In this document: piece after piece, positions 27,896 to 35,516 of the stretch
Layout: each line of letters begins with the position of its first letter
Numbering within the stretch: the stretch's first letter is position 1
From: an uncultured Bacilli bacterium
GTDB taxonomy: Bacteria; Bacillota_I; Bacilli_A; RF39; UBA660
Direction of reading: 5' to 3'
Assembly (NCBI GenBank): GCA_934096705.1
Contig: CAKOMR010000004.1
Location: forward strand, 1 to 64,000
Length of the DNA: 64,000 bases
The notes under the pieces: model-generated
What the model saw: the letters and a program-made list of their open reading frames with translations, nothing else
Told to the model about the DNA's origin: nothing
The model's database searches: none
Made by a program: the position numbers and the translations under genes

Positions 27896-27906
27896 AATAT
27901 AACCAA

Positions 27907-27936
27907 ATATTAGGTCCTAGAAATAGGACCTAATAT
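27907..27936 (-). other. Strong hairpin in the dnaK-pepF gap
   Basis: A perfect 13-bp stem (ATATTAGGTCCTA with its complement) with a 4-nt loop lies 11 nt before the pepF start. No real T run follows on the minus strand, so it is more likely an attenuator, mRNA-processing site or stabilising 3' end for dnaK than a full terminator. Confidence 0.7.
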
Positions 27937-27952
27937 CATTTACCTTTCTTAA

Positions 27953-29767
27953 TTATTTTTCTTTGTATTCAGCTTCCTGTGCATCAGAACTATCATCACT
28001 TGCATTATTTGAAGCATTTCCGTTTACTTTTGCATTTGCTTCATAGACTTTTCCTGCTAGTTCCATAGCCTTTTTATTTAAACTTTCAGTTTTAGCTTTG
28101 ATATCATCGATATCATTACCTTTTAATGCTTCTTCAAGTTCATTTCTTAATTTTTCAGCTTCTTCTTTATCTTTAGGATCAACTTTATCACCTAAATCTT
28201 CAAGTGCACGATTAGTTGCAAGAATCATTGAATCAGCTTCGTTTCTAGCTTCACTTTCAGCTTTCTTCTTTTCATCTGCTTCTTTATTAGCTTCAGCTTC
28301 TTTCATCATCTTATCAATTTCTTCATCAGAAAGGTTAGTAGATGATGTAATTGTAATAGATTGTTCTTTATTAGTTCCAAGATCTTTAGCAGTAACATTT
28401 ACTATACCATTTGCATCGATATCAAATTTTACTTCGATTTGTGGTACTCCTCTTCTTGCTGGAGGTATATTTGTAAGTTGGAAGTTACCTAAAGTCTTGT
28501 TATCAGATGCCATAGGTCTTTCACCTTGAAGTACATGTATATCTACTGCAGGTTGATTATCAGCAGCAGTTGAGAATACTTGGCTCTTACTTGTTGGAAT
28601 AGTTGTATTTCTTGGAATTAAAACTGTCATAACATTTCCTAAAGTTTCAATACCTAGTGAAAGTGGTGTAACATCAAGAAGTACTATATCATTTACTTCA
28701 CCAGTAAGTACTCCACCTTGAATAGCAGCACCCATTGCTACAACTTCATCAGGGTTTACACTCTTATTTGGCTCTTGTCCAAGTTCTTTTCTAACAAGTT
28801 CTTGAATATAAGGTATTCTTGATGAACCACCTACTAAAATAACTTTATTAATATCTTTAGCAGTAAGTCCAGCATCTTTTAAAGCTTTTCTTACTGGCTC
28901 TAAAGTTGAATCAAATAAATCTTTATTTAAATCTTCAAATTTTGCTTTTGAAAGCGTAATATCCATATGAAGTGGTTCTTTATTTTCATTTTGAGTTATA
29001 AATGGAAGAGAAATTTGTGTAGTACTCATAGAAGATAAGTCTTTCTTTGCTTTTTCAGCAGCATCTTTAACTCTTTGCATTGCCATAGCATCTTTAGATA
29101 AATCAATACCATGTTCTTTCTTAAATTCAGAAACTAAATAATCTGCTACTCTTTCATCAAAGTCATCTCCACCTAAATGGTTATTTCCAGCAGTTGATTT
29201 AACTTCAAATACACCATCACCTAGTTCAAGAATTGAAACATCGAATGTTCCTCCACCTAAGTCATAAACTAAAATTGTTTGAAGTACATCTTGTTTATCA
29301 AGACCATAAGCAAGTGCAGCAGCTGTTGGTTCATTAATTATTCTTTCAACATCTAATCCGGCAATTTTACCAGCATTTTTAGTTGCCTGTCTTTGGGCAT
29401 CGTTAAAGTAAGCTGGAACAGTAATAACTGCTTTAGTTACTTTATCTCCTAAATAACTTTCTGCATCTTTTTTTAGTTTACTAAGAATTTTTGCACTGAT
29501 TTCTTCTGGTGTATATTTTCTTCCATTAGCTTCAACTTTTTCATTTGTTCCCATTTTTCTTTTTATTGAAGAAATAGTATTTTTAACATTTGTAACTGCT
29601 TGTCTTTTAGCTGTTTCGCCAACTAGTTCATCATCACCTTTAAAAGCAACTACTGAAGGAGTTGTACGATTTCCTTCGGCATTAGGAATAACCTTAGCCT
29701 CTCCACCTTCAAGTACAGCAACACAGCTATTTGTTGTACCTAAATCTATACCTATAATTTTACTCAT
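27953..29767 (-). CDS. dnaK: Chaperone DnaK (Hsp70)
   Basis: 604 residues. The nucleotide-binding domain opens with 'IIGIDLGTTNSCVAV' and contains 'VYDLGGGTFDVSIL' and 'LVGGSSRIP'. The linker 'VLLDVTPLSLG' leads to the beta-sandwich substrate domain and a helical lid. The C-terminal tail is short and acidic, lacking the EEVD of eukaryotes, as expected. It works with GrpE and DnaJ, encoded in the same operon. Codon use is slightly more GC-rich than its neighbours, as usual for a highly expressed gene. Confidence 0.99.
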   Translation of the reverse strand: MSKIIGIDLGTTNSCVAVLEGGEAKVIPNAEGNRTTPSVVAFKGDDELVGETAKRQAVTNVKNTISSIKRKMGTNEKVEANGRKYTPEEISAKILSKLKKDAESYLGDKVTKAVITVPAYFNDAQRQATKNAGKIAGLDVERIINEPTAAALAYGLDKQDVLQTILVYDLGGGTFDVSILELGDGVFEVKSTAGNNHLGGDDFDERVADYLVSEFKKEHGIDLSKDAMAMQRVKDAAEKAKKDLSSMSTTQISLPFITQNENKEPLHMDITLSKAKFEDLNKDLFDSTLEPVRKALKDAGLTAKDINKVILVGGSSRIPYIQELVRKELGQEPNKSVNPDEVVAMGAAIQGGVLTGEVNDIVLLDVTPLSLGIETLGNVMTVLIPRNTTIPTSKSQVFSTAADNQPAVDIHVLQGERPMASDNKTLGNFQLTNIPPARRGVPQIEVKFDIDANGIVNVTAKDLGTNKEQSITITSSTNLSDEEIDKMMKEAEANKEADEKKKAESEARNEADSMILATNRALEDLGDKVDPKDKEEAEKLRNELEEALKGNDIDDIKAKTESLNKKAMELAGKVYEANAKVNGNASNNASDDSSDAQEAEYKEK

Positions 29768-29785
29768 ATATAATCATTCCTTTCT

Positions 29786-30322
29786 TTAATCTTGAGTAAT
29801 TGTATTCACTCTAACCATAGCTACCCTTATAACTTTATCATTATAAGTATAACCTTTTTGCATAACATCAATAACTTCATTATTATTTCTTTCAGGTATT
29901 GATGTTGTCATAATAGCTTCCATCGTATTTGGATCAAACTCTTTACCAATGCATTCTATCTCCTTAACTCCAATGCCATTAAGTGTAGATAAAAATGATG
30001 TGTAAATCATTTTAAATCCAGATAGGAATTTTGATAGTTCATCAGTTAAGTCATCATCATCAAGACTAATAGCTCTTTCAAAGTTATCAATTATTGGTAA
30101 TAATTCTTTAACTAGTTTTTCACCATCATATTTATAAATATTTGCTTTTTCTTCATTAAATCTTCGACTCATATTTTGCATTTCTGCATTAAGTCTTAAG
30201 ATTTTATCTTGCAAATCTTTATTTGTTTCAAGTAGTTTTTCTTTTTCAGCATCAATATGCTCTACATTTTTCTTTTCAACATTTTCATGTTTCTTATGAG
30301 ATTTTTTATTTTCTTCTTTCAA
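29786..30322 (-). CDS. grpE: Nucleotide exchange factor GrpE
   Basis: 178 residues: a charged, disordered N terminus, a long coiled-coil helix (about 25-85) and the C-terminal beta domain with 'GVKEIECIGKEFDPNTMEAI' and 'QKGYTYNDKVIRVAMVRV', the GrpE signature. It releases ADP from DnaK. It lies 8 nt downstream of hrcA and 18 nt upstream of dnaK in the heat-shock operon. Confidence 0.97.
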   Translation of the reverse strand: MKEENKKSHKKHENVEKKNVEHIDAEKEKLLETNKDLQDKILRLNAEMQNMSRRFNEEKANIYKYDGEKLVKELLPIIDNFERAISLDDDDLTDELSKFLSGFKMIYTSFLSTLNGIGVKEIECIGKEFDPNTMEAIMTTSIPERNNNEVIDVMQKGYTYNDKVIRVAMVRVNTITQD

Positions 30323-30330
30323 ACTTTCAC

Positions 30331-31329
30331 CTACTTTTTCTCAATTTCTTTAAGGACATAGTCTAATAATCCATATACTCTTGCATAGTCCATTCTTTTT
30401 GGCCCAATTATAGCAATTGTACCTTTTTCTCCACCTGCTTCATAAGACCTTTTAATAACTGTGGTATTATCATCAACATTTGAGTCAGTACCAATATATA
30501 CAGTATACTCGTTTGTACCATCATCGCTAGTAACTTTTTTAATAAAGTCTTTATCCTCAAGTTTATATGCAAGTTTCTTAATAGAGTTTGGATCATTATA
30601 CTCAGGTTGTTCTAACACTTTTGCTTTACCATTAACTACAACATTTGAACTTTCATCAATAAAATCAGTAAATGCATTATAAAATATATTATATATTTTT
30701 TCATAATTGATTATTTTACTTGCAATTATTGGCTTTATTTCAAATTCAAGTCTTTCTGATACATCTTTAATAGGAGTACCAATAAGCATTTTATTAATTA
30801 TTTCACATGTCTTAATTAGTTCCTTTATATCAGTTTTTTCATCTAAAGCAAATTTTTTATTTTCTACAATACCTTTATTTGTACAAACTAGTGCGACAAC
30901 TTTAAAATCATCAATTGGAATAATATTTACTTGTTTAAGTAAATTATCTTCACTTGATGAACCAAGTACTACAGATGCATAATTAGTTAAATCACTAATA
31001 ATTTCCATACACTTACTAATTGCATCAGTTAATACTAGATCACTATTTCTAAATACTTTCTGAAGCTTTAAAATATCTCTACCATTTAACTTTTCTGGTT
31101 CCATTAAGTTTTCAACATAATAACGATATCCTTTTTCTGAAGGTATTCTTCCTGAAGATATATGATTTTTTTCAATATATCCAAGATTTTCCAAAACAGC
31201 CATCTCATTACGTATCGTAGCAGATGAACAATTAAATTTTTGACATAATGATTTACTTCCTACTGGTTTAACTGTTTTAACATAAGTTTCTACAATAACC
31301 TTTAGTAGTTGTTCTTGTCTATTATCCAT
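30331..31329 (-). CDS. hrcA: Heat-shock repressor HrcA
   Basis: 332 residues. The N-terminal winged helix includes 'VKPVGSKSLCQKFNCSSATIRNEMAVLENLGYI' features (about 17-50) and 'SSGRIPSEKGYRYYV'. A GAF-like dimerisation domain follows. HrcA binds CIRCE operators and is kept folded by GroEL in Firmicutes. It is the first gene of the operon, directly downstream of two CIRCE sites, so it represses itself together with grpE, dnaK, pepF and dnaJ. Confidence 0.98.
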   Translation of the reverse strand: MDNRQEQLLKVIVETYVKTVKPVGSKSLCQKFNCSSATIRNEMAVLENLGYIEKNHISSGRIPSEKGYRYYVENLMEPEKLNGRDILKLQKVFRNSDLVLTDAISKCMEIISDLTNYASVVLGSSSEDNLLKQVNIIPIDDFKVVALVCTNKGIVENKKFALDEKTDIKELIKTCEIINKMLIGTPIKDVSERLEFEIKPIIASKIINYEKIYNIFYNAFTDFIDESSNVVVNGKAKVLEQPEYNDPNSIKKLAYKLEDKDFIKKVTSDDGTNEYTVYIGTDSNVDDNTTVIKRSYEAGGEKGTIAIIGPKRMDYARVYGLLDYVLKEIEKK

Positions 31330-31339
31330 ATTGTCCTTT

Positions 31340-31366
31340 CTAGCACTTATTATCCCTAAATGCTAA
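31340..31366 (-). promoter_or_regulatory. CIRCE operator 1
   Basis: An inverted repeat of 9 + 9 + 9 nt. On the minus strand the left arm is TTAGCATTT and the right arm AAGTGCTAG, close to the consensus TTAGCACTC-N9-GAGTGCTAA. It begins 11 nt upstream of the hrcA ATG and covers the predicted transcription start. Confidence 0.92.
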
Positions 31367-31370
31367 CAAT

Positions 31371-31399
31371 ATTATAATATGCAAATTAGCACTTGTCAA
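31371..31399 (-). promoter_or_regulatory. Consensus sigma-A promoter of the heat-shock operon
   Basis: Minus-strand TTGACA (31394-31399) and TATAAT (31371-31376) are separated by exactly 17 nt. Transcription should begin inside CIRCE operator 1. The -35 box lies inside operator 2. Confidence 0.9.
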
Positions 31400-31412
31400 T
31401 ACATTTTGCTAA
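31386..31412 (-). promoter_or_regulatory. CIRCE operator 2
   Basis: A second 9 + 9 + 9 inverted repeat. On the minus strand TTAGCAAAA, nine spacer bases, then AAGTGCTAA. The right arm is close to consensus; the left arm keeps TTAGCA but diverges in its last three bases. It overlaps the -35 box and the promoter spacer. Confidence 0.75.
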
Positions 31413-31527
31413 GATATTTTTAAATAAAAATTATGCAAAATATATTGCATAATCACTTTAATTTTGATATCAACAAAAATAGGAAGTATTCATTTGATAT
31501 TATCACTTTTATATGAAGGCGTTCAAA

Positions 31528-31611
31528 ATGACTAAAAAATTTAAGGATAATCTTTGCCTAATAATCATTTTAATTTTAAGTATCATTATACTGCACTTTT
31601 TGTTCAAATAA
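31528..31611 (+). CDS. Possible 27-residue hydrophobic peptide
   Basis: The ORF reads MTKKFKDN followed by a hydrophobic run of about 17 residues (rich in Ile and Leu) and ends HFLFK. The charged head plus single transmembrane segment is the shape of small membrane peptides, including type I toxins. A Shine-Dalgarno-like AAGG lies 9 nt upstream. Its 3' end forms one arm of a 9-bp hairpin. No family is recognised, and expression is unproven. Confidence 0.35.
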   Translation: MTKKFKDNLCLIIILILSIIILHFLFK

Positions 31612-31695
31612 AAAGTGCCTATATTATAACTTAATATAAGCGCTATCCACAACATGGTAGCGCTCGCCAAGCAAAAGCGAATGCTTCCTTTTTTA
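31593..31695 (+). ncRNA. Structured 3' region with three hairpins and a terminator
   Basis: Three hairpins follow on the plus strand. GCACTTTTT pairs with AAAAAGTGC (31593-31618). AGCGCTA pairs with TAGCGCT, extended by CC/GG (31639-31664). AAGC-GAAT-GCTT is followed by CCTTTTTT (31675-31695), a plausible terminator. It could be the 3' end of the peptide mRNA or a separate small RNA. Confidence 0.45.
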
Positions 31696-31751
31696 ATTTA
31701 TGTAAGTTTTCCTTAAATATTCATCATAACATAAAAAATATTAATAAACAA

Positions 31752-31780
31752 TAAAAAAACATCTAACATTTGTTAGATGT
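31752..31780 (-). terminator. Terminator of the 31787-32740 gene
   Basis: Minus-strand ACATCTAAC and GTTAGATGT pair in a perfect 9-bp stem with a 4-nt loop followed by seven Ts. Confidence 0.9.
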
Positions 31781-31786
31781 AATTTA

Positions 31787-32740
31787 TTAAGGTTGTACGT
31801 CTAGTACTTGAGTATATTCAATATTAGCAACAAATTTCTTTTGACCATTTTGAATTTGGTTGTGCATTAAATTTCTAAGTGTTACTCTAGCCATATAATA
31901 TTCATTAATTTTGCCAATTGCTTTAGATGTAGTTATAGATGTTTCATCTAATAAAACTTTTGATGACTCATTCGGTTCAGTAGTAATATCAAATGAATCT
32001 TGAAGAACATAACATCTACTTGTACTATCATCATAATAATCAGTTACCCAACTACTACCATCTAAATCATCACAAGTACTTTTTGTTGTTGCTGAAGAAA
32101 CAAGTTTTCTACTAGAGTCATAACATTTTCCAGTATTACAATTGTCTTTTGTAACAGAAGTATCAGCTTTATAAAAATCTAATACAAGTTCAGCAACTTT
32201 TTCTGTAGTCCAAATATAAGTATTACTTGCAGTACAAGAGTATAAATCAGTATTTGAATTTGGTGTTCCTTTTGGATAACATGCGTAATTAATTCCATCA
32301 GTTGTTGCCCAAATATTTCCTTCACCACATTCACTTTCACCAAGTTCATTTGGAGTAGTTTTTGAATAACATACACCAGATGTATATTCCATATTGTTTT
32401 CAGAAACATTTAAAGCAATTTTATACTTTCTTGTAACTTCACTTTCTGATGATGTTTGATATGTAATACTTCCTTTTGTTTCTGATGAAAGATCTTCTTT
32501 ATTTTGAGCTTGTTCTTGTCCAAAATTTTCTTCAGTAGCTAAAATATCAATTTCACTACCAGCGTCAATTAAAAATAAATCACTTGACACATTTGTTGTA
32601 ACGTTAATATTACTTTGACCCTTTCCATCAATACGGCTTGCTAAATATGCAAATGTTGCTCCTACTACGACAACAAGCATAGTAACAATTGCGATTACTG
32701 TAAGAAGAACTACATTATTTTTATTTGATTCCTCGTTCAT
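31787..32740 (-). CDS. Secreted, Cys-rich protein with SipW-type signal
   Basis: 317 residues. The N terminus is a cytoplasmic head (MNEESNKNN) and a membrane helix ending 'VGATFAYLASRIDGKGQ', the same A-Y-F/L boundary seen in three large secreted proteins of this window. A TasA-like beta domain appears likely ('NVSSDLFLIDAGSEI', 'RKYKIALNVSE'). In the middle are about ten cysteines in pairs ('GVCYSKT', 'SECGEGNIW', 'YACYPKGT', 'KCYDSSRK'). The last third returns to the beta fold and ends 'ANIEYTQVLDVQP'. A fibre or surface protein processed by a SipW-like peptidase is inferred; no such peptidase lies here. Confidence 0.65.
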   Translation of the reverse strand: MNEESNKNNVVLLTVIAIVTMLVVVVGATFAYLASRIDGKGQSNINVTTNVSSDLFLIDAGSEIDILATEENFGQEQAQNKEDLSSETKGSITYQTSSESEVTRKYKIALNVSENNMEYTSGVCYSKTTPNELGESECGEGNIWATTDGINYACYPKGTPNSNTDLYSCTASNTYIWTTEKVAELVLDFYKADTSVTKDNCNTGKCYDSSRKLVSSATTKSTCDDLDGSSWVTDYYDDSTSRCYVLQDSFDITTEPNESSKVLLDETSITTSKAIGKINEYYMARVTLRNLMHNQIQNGQKKFVANIEYTQVLDVQP

Positions 32741-32871
32741 TTTAATCTCCCTTCTATTATCAGATTTATCATATAATATTTTTACATTTTAGTCAATAAA
32801 TTAAAAAATATTTTTAAAAAATTATACATTTTTTTATAATAATTTGATATTATTTTATTAGGGTGAAAAGT

Positions 32872-33204
32872 ATGATACTAAAAATTAATAATGATGAATA
32901 TATAAAAGTTTATGAAGCTAAAACTTTCTTTAAAAAACTAATGGGCTACATGGGTAAAACAAACATTAAACATGCCCTTTTATTTAAAAGGACAAATAGT
33001 ATACACACTTTTTTCATGAAAGAAAATATTGATGTTGTAGCAATTGATAAACATGATGTTGTTATTTTTAAAGCATTAAATATTCCTAAAAATAAAATAG
33101 TTACAGTTAATAATAAAATAAAAAATACAAGCATTATAGAAATGCCTGCATTTAAAGCTAAAAAACTTGTTATCGGGGAAAAACTAACCTTTATAAGTAA
33201 ATAA
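32872..33204 (+). CDS. DUF192 family protein
   Basis: 110 residues from the ATG at 32872. An in-frame GTG at 32863 is rejected because it lies inside the Shine-Dalgarno AGGGTG. The family core is visible: 'KKLMGYMGKTNIKHALLF', then 'SIHTFFMKENIDVVAID' and 'ALNIPKNK', ending in a short beta region with 'EMPAFKAKKL'. DUF192 proteins are small beta-rich proteins of unknown function, often secreted; this one has no signal peptide. It converges on obg and overlaps it by 21 nt. Confidence 0.88.
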   Translation: MILKINNDEYIKVYEAKTFFKKLMGYMGKTNIKHALLFKRTNSIHTFFMKENIDVVAIDKHDVVIFKALNIPKNKIVTVNNKIKNTSIIEMPAFKAKKLVIGEKLTFISK

Positions 33205-34458
33205 ATAATCATTAATGGCAACATCATCGCCACTTTTTGCGCCTAGAGATGCAAGTTCATCTTCAACGCCCATTGCTTTTAAAATTCTGGCAAAGCGCAT
33301 TGCACCTTCGTCTTCTTCAAATTTTGTCATTTTAAATATTCTTTCGATTTCTTTGCCTCTAATTACCCATATATCATCTTCTTTTGTAATGGTATATGGT
33401 TTTTCTTTTTTAAATTTAATATATACTTCTTCTTCAAACTCATTTTCATCAAAAAGATTTTCTTCTTGAGCTGTTTCTAAAACCTTACCAATATTATTTA
33501 AAAGTTCGTTTACCCCACTCATTGTTAGTGAGCAAATTGGATATACTAAAATATTTGGATAAGCCTTTTTAAATTTTTCTAAATTATCTTTAGAATCAGG
33601 CATATCCATTTTACTTGCAGCAACAATTTCTATTTTATTTGCAAGTTTCTTTGAATACTTTTCAATTTCGTTTCTTATAACTTTATAATCATTTATTGGG
33701 TCATTTCCCTCTAAAGAAGACATATTTACCATATGAAGTAAAATTTTACATCTATCGGCATGTCTTAAAAATTTAATTCCAAGACCCACGCCTTCACTTG
33801 CTCCTTCAATTAATCCAGGAAGATCTGCTACTACAAATGATGAAGATTCATTTAATTTAACAACTCCTAAATTCGGAGATAAAGTAGTAAAGTGATAACT
33901 AGCAATTTTAGGCTTTGCACTACTAATAACTGATAAAAATGTACTTTTTCCAGCACTTGGTAGTCCTACAATACCAACATCTGCTAAAACTTTAAGTTCA
34001 CATCTTAAATATCTAATTTCTCCTTCTTCGCCATTTTCGGAAAATTTTGGGGCTGGGTTTTCATGAGTAGCAAAAGCTCTGTTTCCTCTTCCACCTCTTC
34101 CGCCATGGGCTACTATAACACTTTGACCATCTTTTGTAATATCACACACAACTAAAGAAGTATCATCATCATAAATAATTGTTCCTAGTGGCACTTTAAT
34201 AATAACATCTTCACTATTTTTGCCATAACGATTAGAACCCATACCATTTTCGCCTTTAGAGCCTTTAATTATTTTTTTATATTTTAAATCTACTAAAGTT
34301 TTAAGTGATTTGTCACCTACAAAAACAATATTACTGCCTCTTCCACCATTTCCACCATCAGGGCCACCCATAGGTACAAATTTTTCTCTTCTAAAAGAAG
34401 TACAACCACTTCCACCATTACCAGCAATTAATTTAATTTTTACTTCATCAACAAACAT
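33184..34458 (-). CDS. obg: Obg/CgtA GTPase
   Basis: 424 residues. The glycine-rich N-terminal Obg fold (1-158) is followed by the G domain with 'GLPSAGKSTFL' (G1), 'DLPGLIEGAS' (G3), 'ASKMD' (G4), and a C-terminal OCT domain (about 345-424). Obg acts in 50S subunit maturation and, in Bacillus, in stress and sporulation control. It lies downstream of rpmA as in B. subtilis, but a terminator separates them and no spo0B gene lies between. Confidence 0.97.
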   Translation of the reverse strand: MFVDEVKIKLIAGNGGSGCTSFRREKFVPMGGPDGGNGGRGSNIVFVGDKSLKTLVDLKYKKIIKGSKGENGMGSNRYGKNSEDVIIKVPLGTIIYDDDTSLVVCDITKDGQSVIVAHGGRGGRGNRAFATHENPAPKFSENGEEGEIRYLRCELKVLADVGIVGLPSAGKSTFLSVISSAKPKIASYHFTTLSPNLGVVKLNESSSFVVADLPGLIEGASEGVGLGIKFLRHADRCKILLHMVNMSSLEGNDPINDYKVIRNEIEKYSKKLANKIEIVAASKMDMPDSKDNLEKFKKAYPNILVYPICSLTMSGVNELLNNIGKVLETAQEENLFDENEFEEEVYIKFKKEKPYTITKEDDIWVIRGKEIERIFKMTKFEEDEGAMRFARILKAMGVEDELASLGAKSGDDVAINDYLFTYKG

Positions 34459-34482
34459 AAATATTTCCCTTTCTCTTGATTT

Positions 34483-34503
34483 AAAAAAAATGCCCTAAGG
34501 CAT
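34483..34503 (-). terminator. Terminator of the rplU-prp-rpmA operon
   Basis: Minus-strand ATGCC and GGCAT pair around a 4-nt loop just after the rpmA stop and run into seven Ts. Confidence 0.8.
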
Positions 34504-34787
34504 TATTTTTCATAAACAGATACTTTTTTCTTATCTTTACCCATTCTTTCATACTTAACAACGCCACTAATTTTAGCAAATAAAGTATGATCTTTACCCA
34601 TTCCAACATTATTTCCTGGATAAATTTTAGTTCCTCTTTGACGGTAAATGATACTTCCTGCATTACAAGTTTGTCCATCAGAAAGTTTAGCACCTAATCT
34701 ACGACCTGCAGAATCACGATTGTTCTTAGTAGAACCTTGAGCCTTAACGTGAGCAAATCTTTGAATGTTTAAACTTATTATTAACAT
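34503..34787 (-). CDS. rpmA: Ribosomal protein L27 with cleavable N-terminal extension
   Basis: 94 residues from the ATG at 34787, which follows Shine-Dalgarno GGAG; an upstream TTG is possible but unlikely. The body is a normal L27 ('GSTKNNRDSAGRRLGAKLSDGQ', then 'IIYRQRGTKIYPG'). In front lies the extension 'MLIISLNIQRFAHVKA', which matches the Firmicutes L27 leader (LNLQFFA) that must be cut before assembly. The usual FF is RF here. The protease Prp that performs the cut is encoded immediately upstream. Confidence 0.97.
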   Translation of the reverse strand: MLIISLNIQRFAHVKAQGSTKNNRDSAGRRLGAKLSDGQTCNAGSIIYRQRGTKIYPGNNVGMGKDHTLFAKISGVVKYERMGKDKKKVSVYEK

Positions 34788-34806
34788 AATCAATTCTCCT
34801 TTACTA

Positions 34807-35103
34807 TTATTTTTTATTAATTACCTCAATATTTTTTGGATAATCTTTTGCTAAAGATTTTAAAAGTTCTAACATATTAGTAATTAATTTTGTTGTAATA
34901 TCATCAGATGAAAGAATTAATATTTCCATATATTCATCATTATCTGAAAACTTAATGCTTTTATCGTTGATACTATAAAGACCATTAACAGTCGTATATA
35001 TTATGCTAGATACGCTAGCACAAACTATATCTTTTCCAAAAGTATCAAACCCAGCATGACCATAAATTTTTATACAGTTGCCATTTTTAATAACTTTTAT
35101 CAT
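34807..35103 (-). CDS. prp: Ribosomal-processing cysteine protease Prp
   Basis: 98 residues. The catalytic pair of the family is visible: His in 'YGHAGFDTFG' (about 16) and Cys in 'DIVCASVSSI' (about 30). Prp removes the N-terminal extension of L27 in Firmicutes. Its place between rplU and rpmA, as in B. subtilis ysxB, fits. It ends 20 nt before the rpmA start. Confidence 0.95.
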   Translation of the reverse strand: MIKVIKNGNCIKIYGHAGFDTFGKDIVCASVSSIIYTTVNGLYSINDKSIKFSDNDEYMEILILSSDDITTKLITNMLELLKSLAKDYPKNIEVINKK

Positions 35104-35105
35104 AA

Positions 35106-35405
35106 TTAACCATTAATTTTTTTGATTTCAACTAAAGTATAAGCTTGTCTATGGCCTTGAGTCTTTCTGAATTTCTTTTTAGGGCGATAATGGAATACTT
35201 TTATTTTCTTTCCGCGACCATTTTTAATAACTTCAGCCTCTACAGTAGCTCCTTTAACAAATGGACTTCCTACTTTACCATCTACGAATAGTACTTCATC
35301 GAAAACAACTTTTTGACCAGCTTCAGCATCTAATTTTTCAATATAAATGCGACTTCCTGATTCTACATAATATTGTTTTCCACCAGTTTTAATTATAGCT
35401 TTCAT
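35106..35405 (-). CDS. rplU: Ribosomal protein L21
   Basis: 99 residues, full length. 'MKAIIKTGGKQYYVESG' starts the protein and 'VFHYRPKKKFRKTQGHRQAYTLVEI' holds the basic 23S rRNA-binding loop. It is the first gene of the operon with prp and rpmA, preceded by a structured leader. Shine-Dalgarno GGAGG is 8 nt upstream. Confidence 0.98.
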   Translation of the reverse strand: MKAIIKTGGKQYYVESGSRIYIEKLDAEAGQKVVFDEVLFVDGKVGSPFVKGATVEAEVIKNGRGKKIKVFHYRPKKKFRKTQGHRQAYTLVEIKKING

Positions 35406-35424
35406 TTCTTTTCCTCCTTTTAAT

Positions 35425-35488
35425 AAGTCACACCTTTAAGGTAAGTAAATACTTTTTTAAAACCTTTTTAGAGTGGATGAAATGACTT
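35425..35488 (-). ncRNA. Structured leader of rplU, probable L21 autoregulatory leader
   Basis: On the minus strand AAGTCA (35483-35488) pairs with TGACTT (35425-35430), closing a domain that contains an inner ACCTT/AAGGT hairpin just before the Shine-Dalgarno. L21 leaders at this position are known in Firmicutes; I could not run the covariance model, so the family match is inferred from place and fold. Confidence 0.5.
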
Positions 35489-35516
35489 AAAACAATAAGA
35501 TTTTACCAAAATATAC

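Larger units (their letters stand above)
31413..31751. other. Intergenic interval between hrcA promoter and secreted-protein gene
   Basis: Apart from the 27-residue ORF and the hairpins listed separately, I see no further gene. A short inverted repeat, ATGCAAAATATATTGCAT, lies at 31433-31450, just upstream of the heat-shock promoter. Confidence 0.5.
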
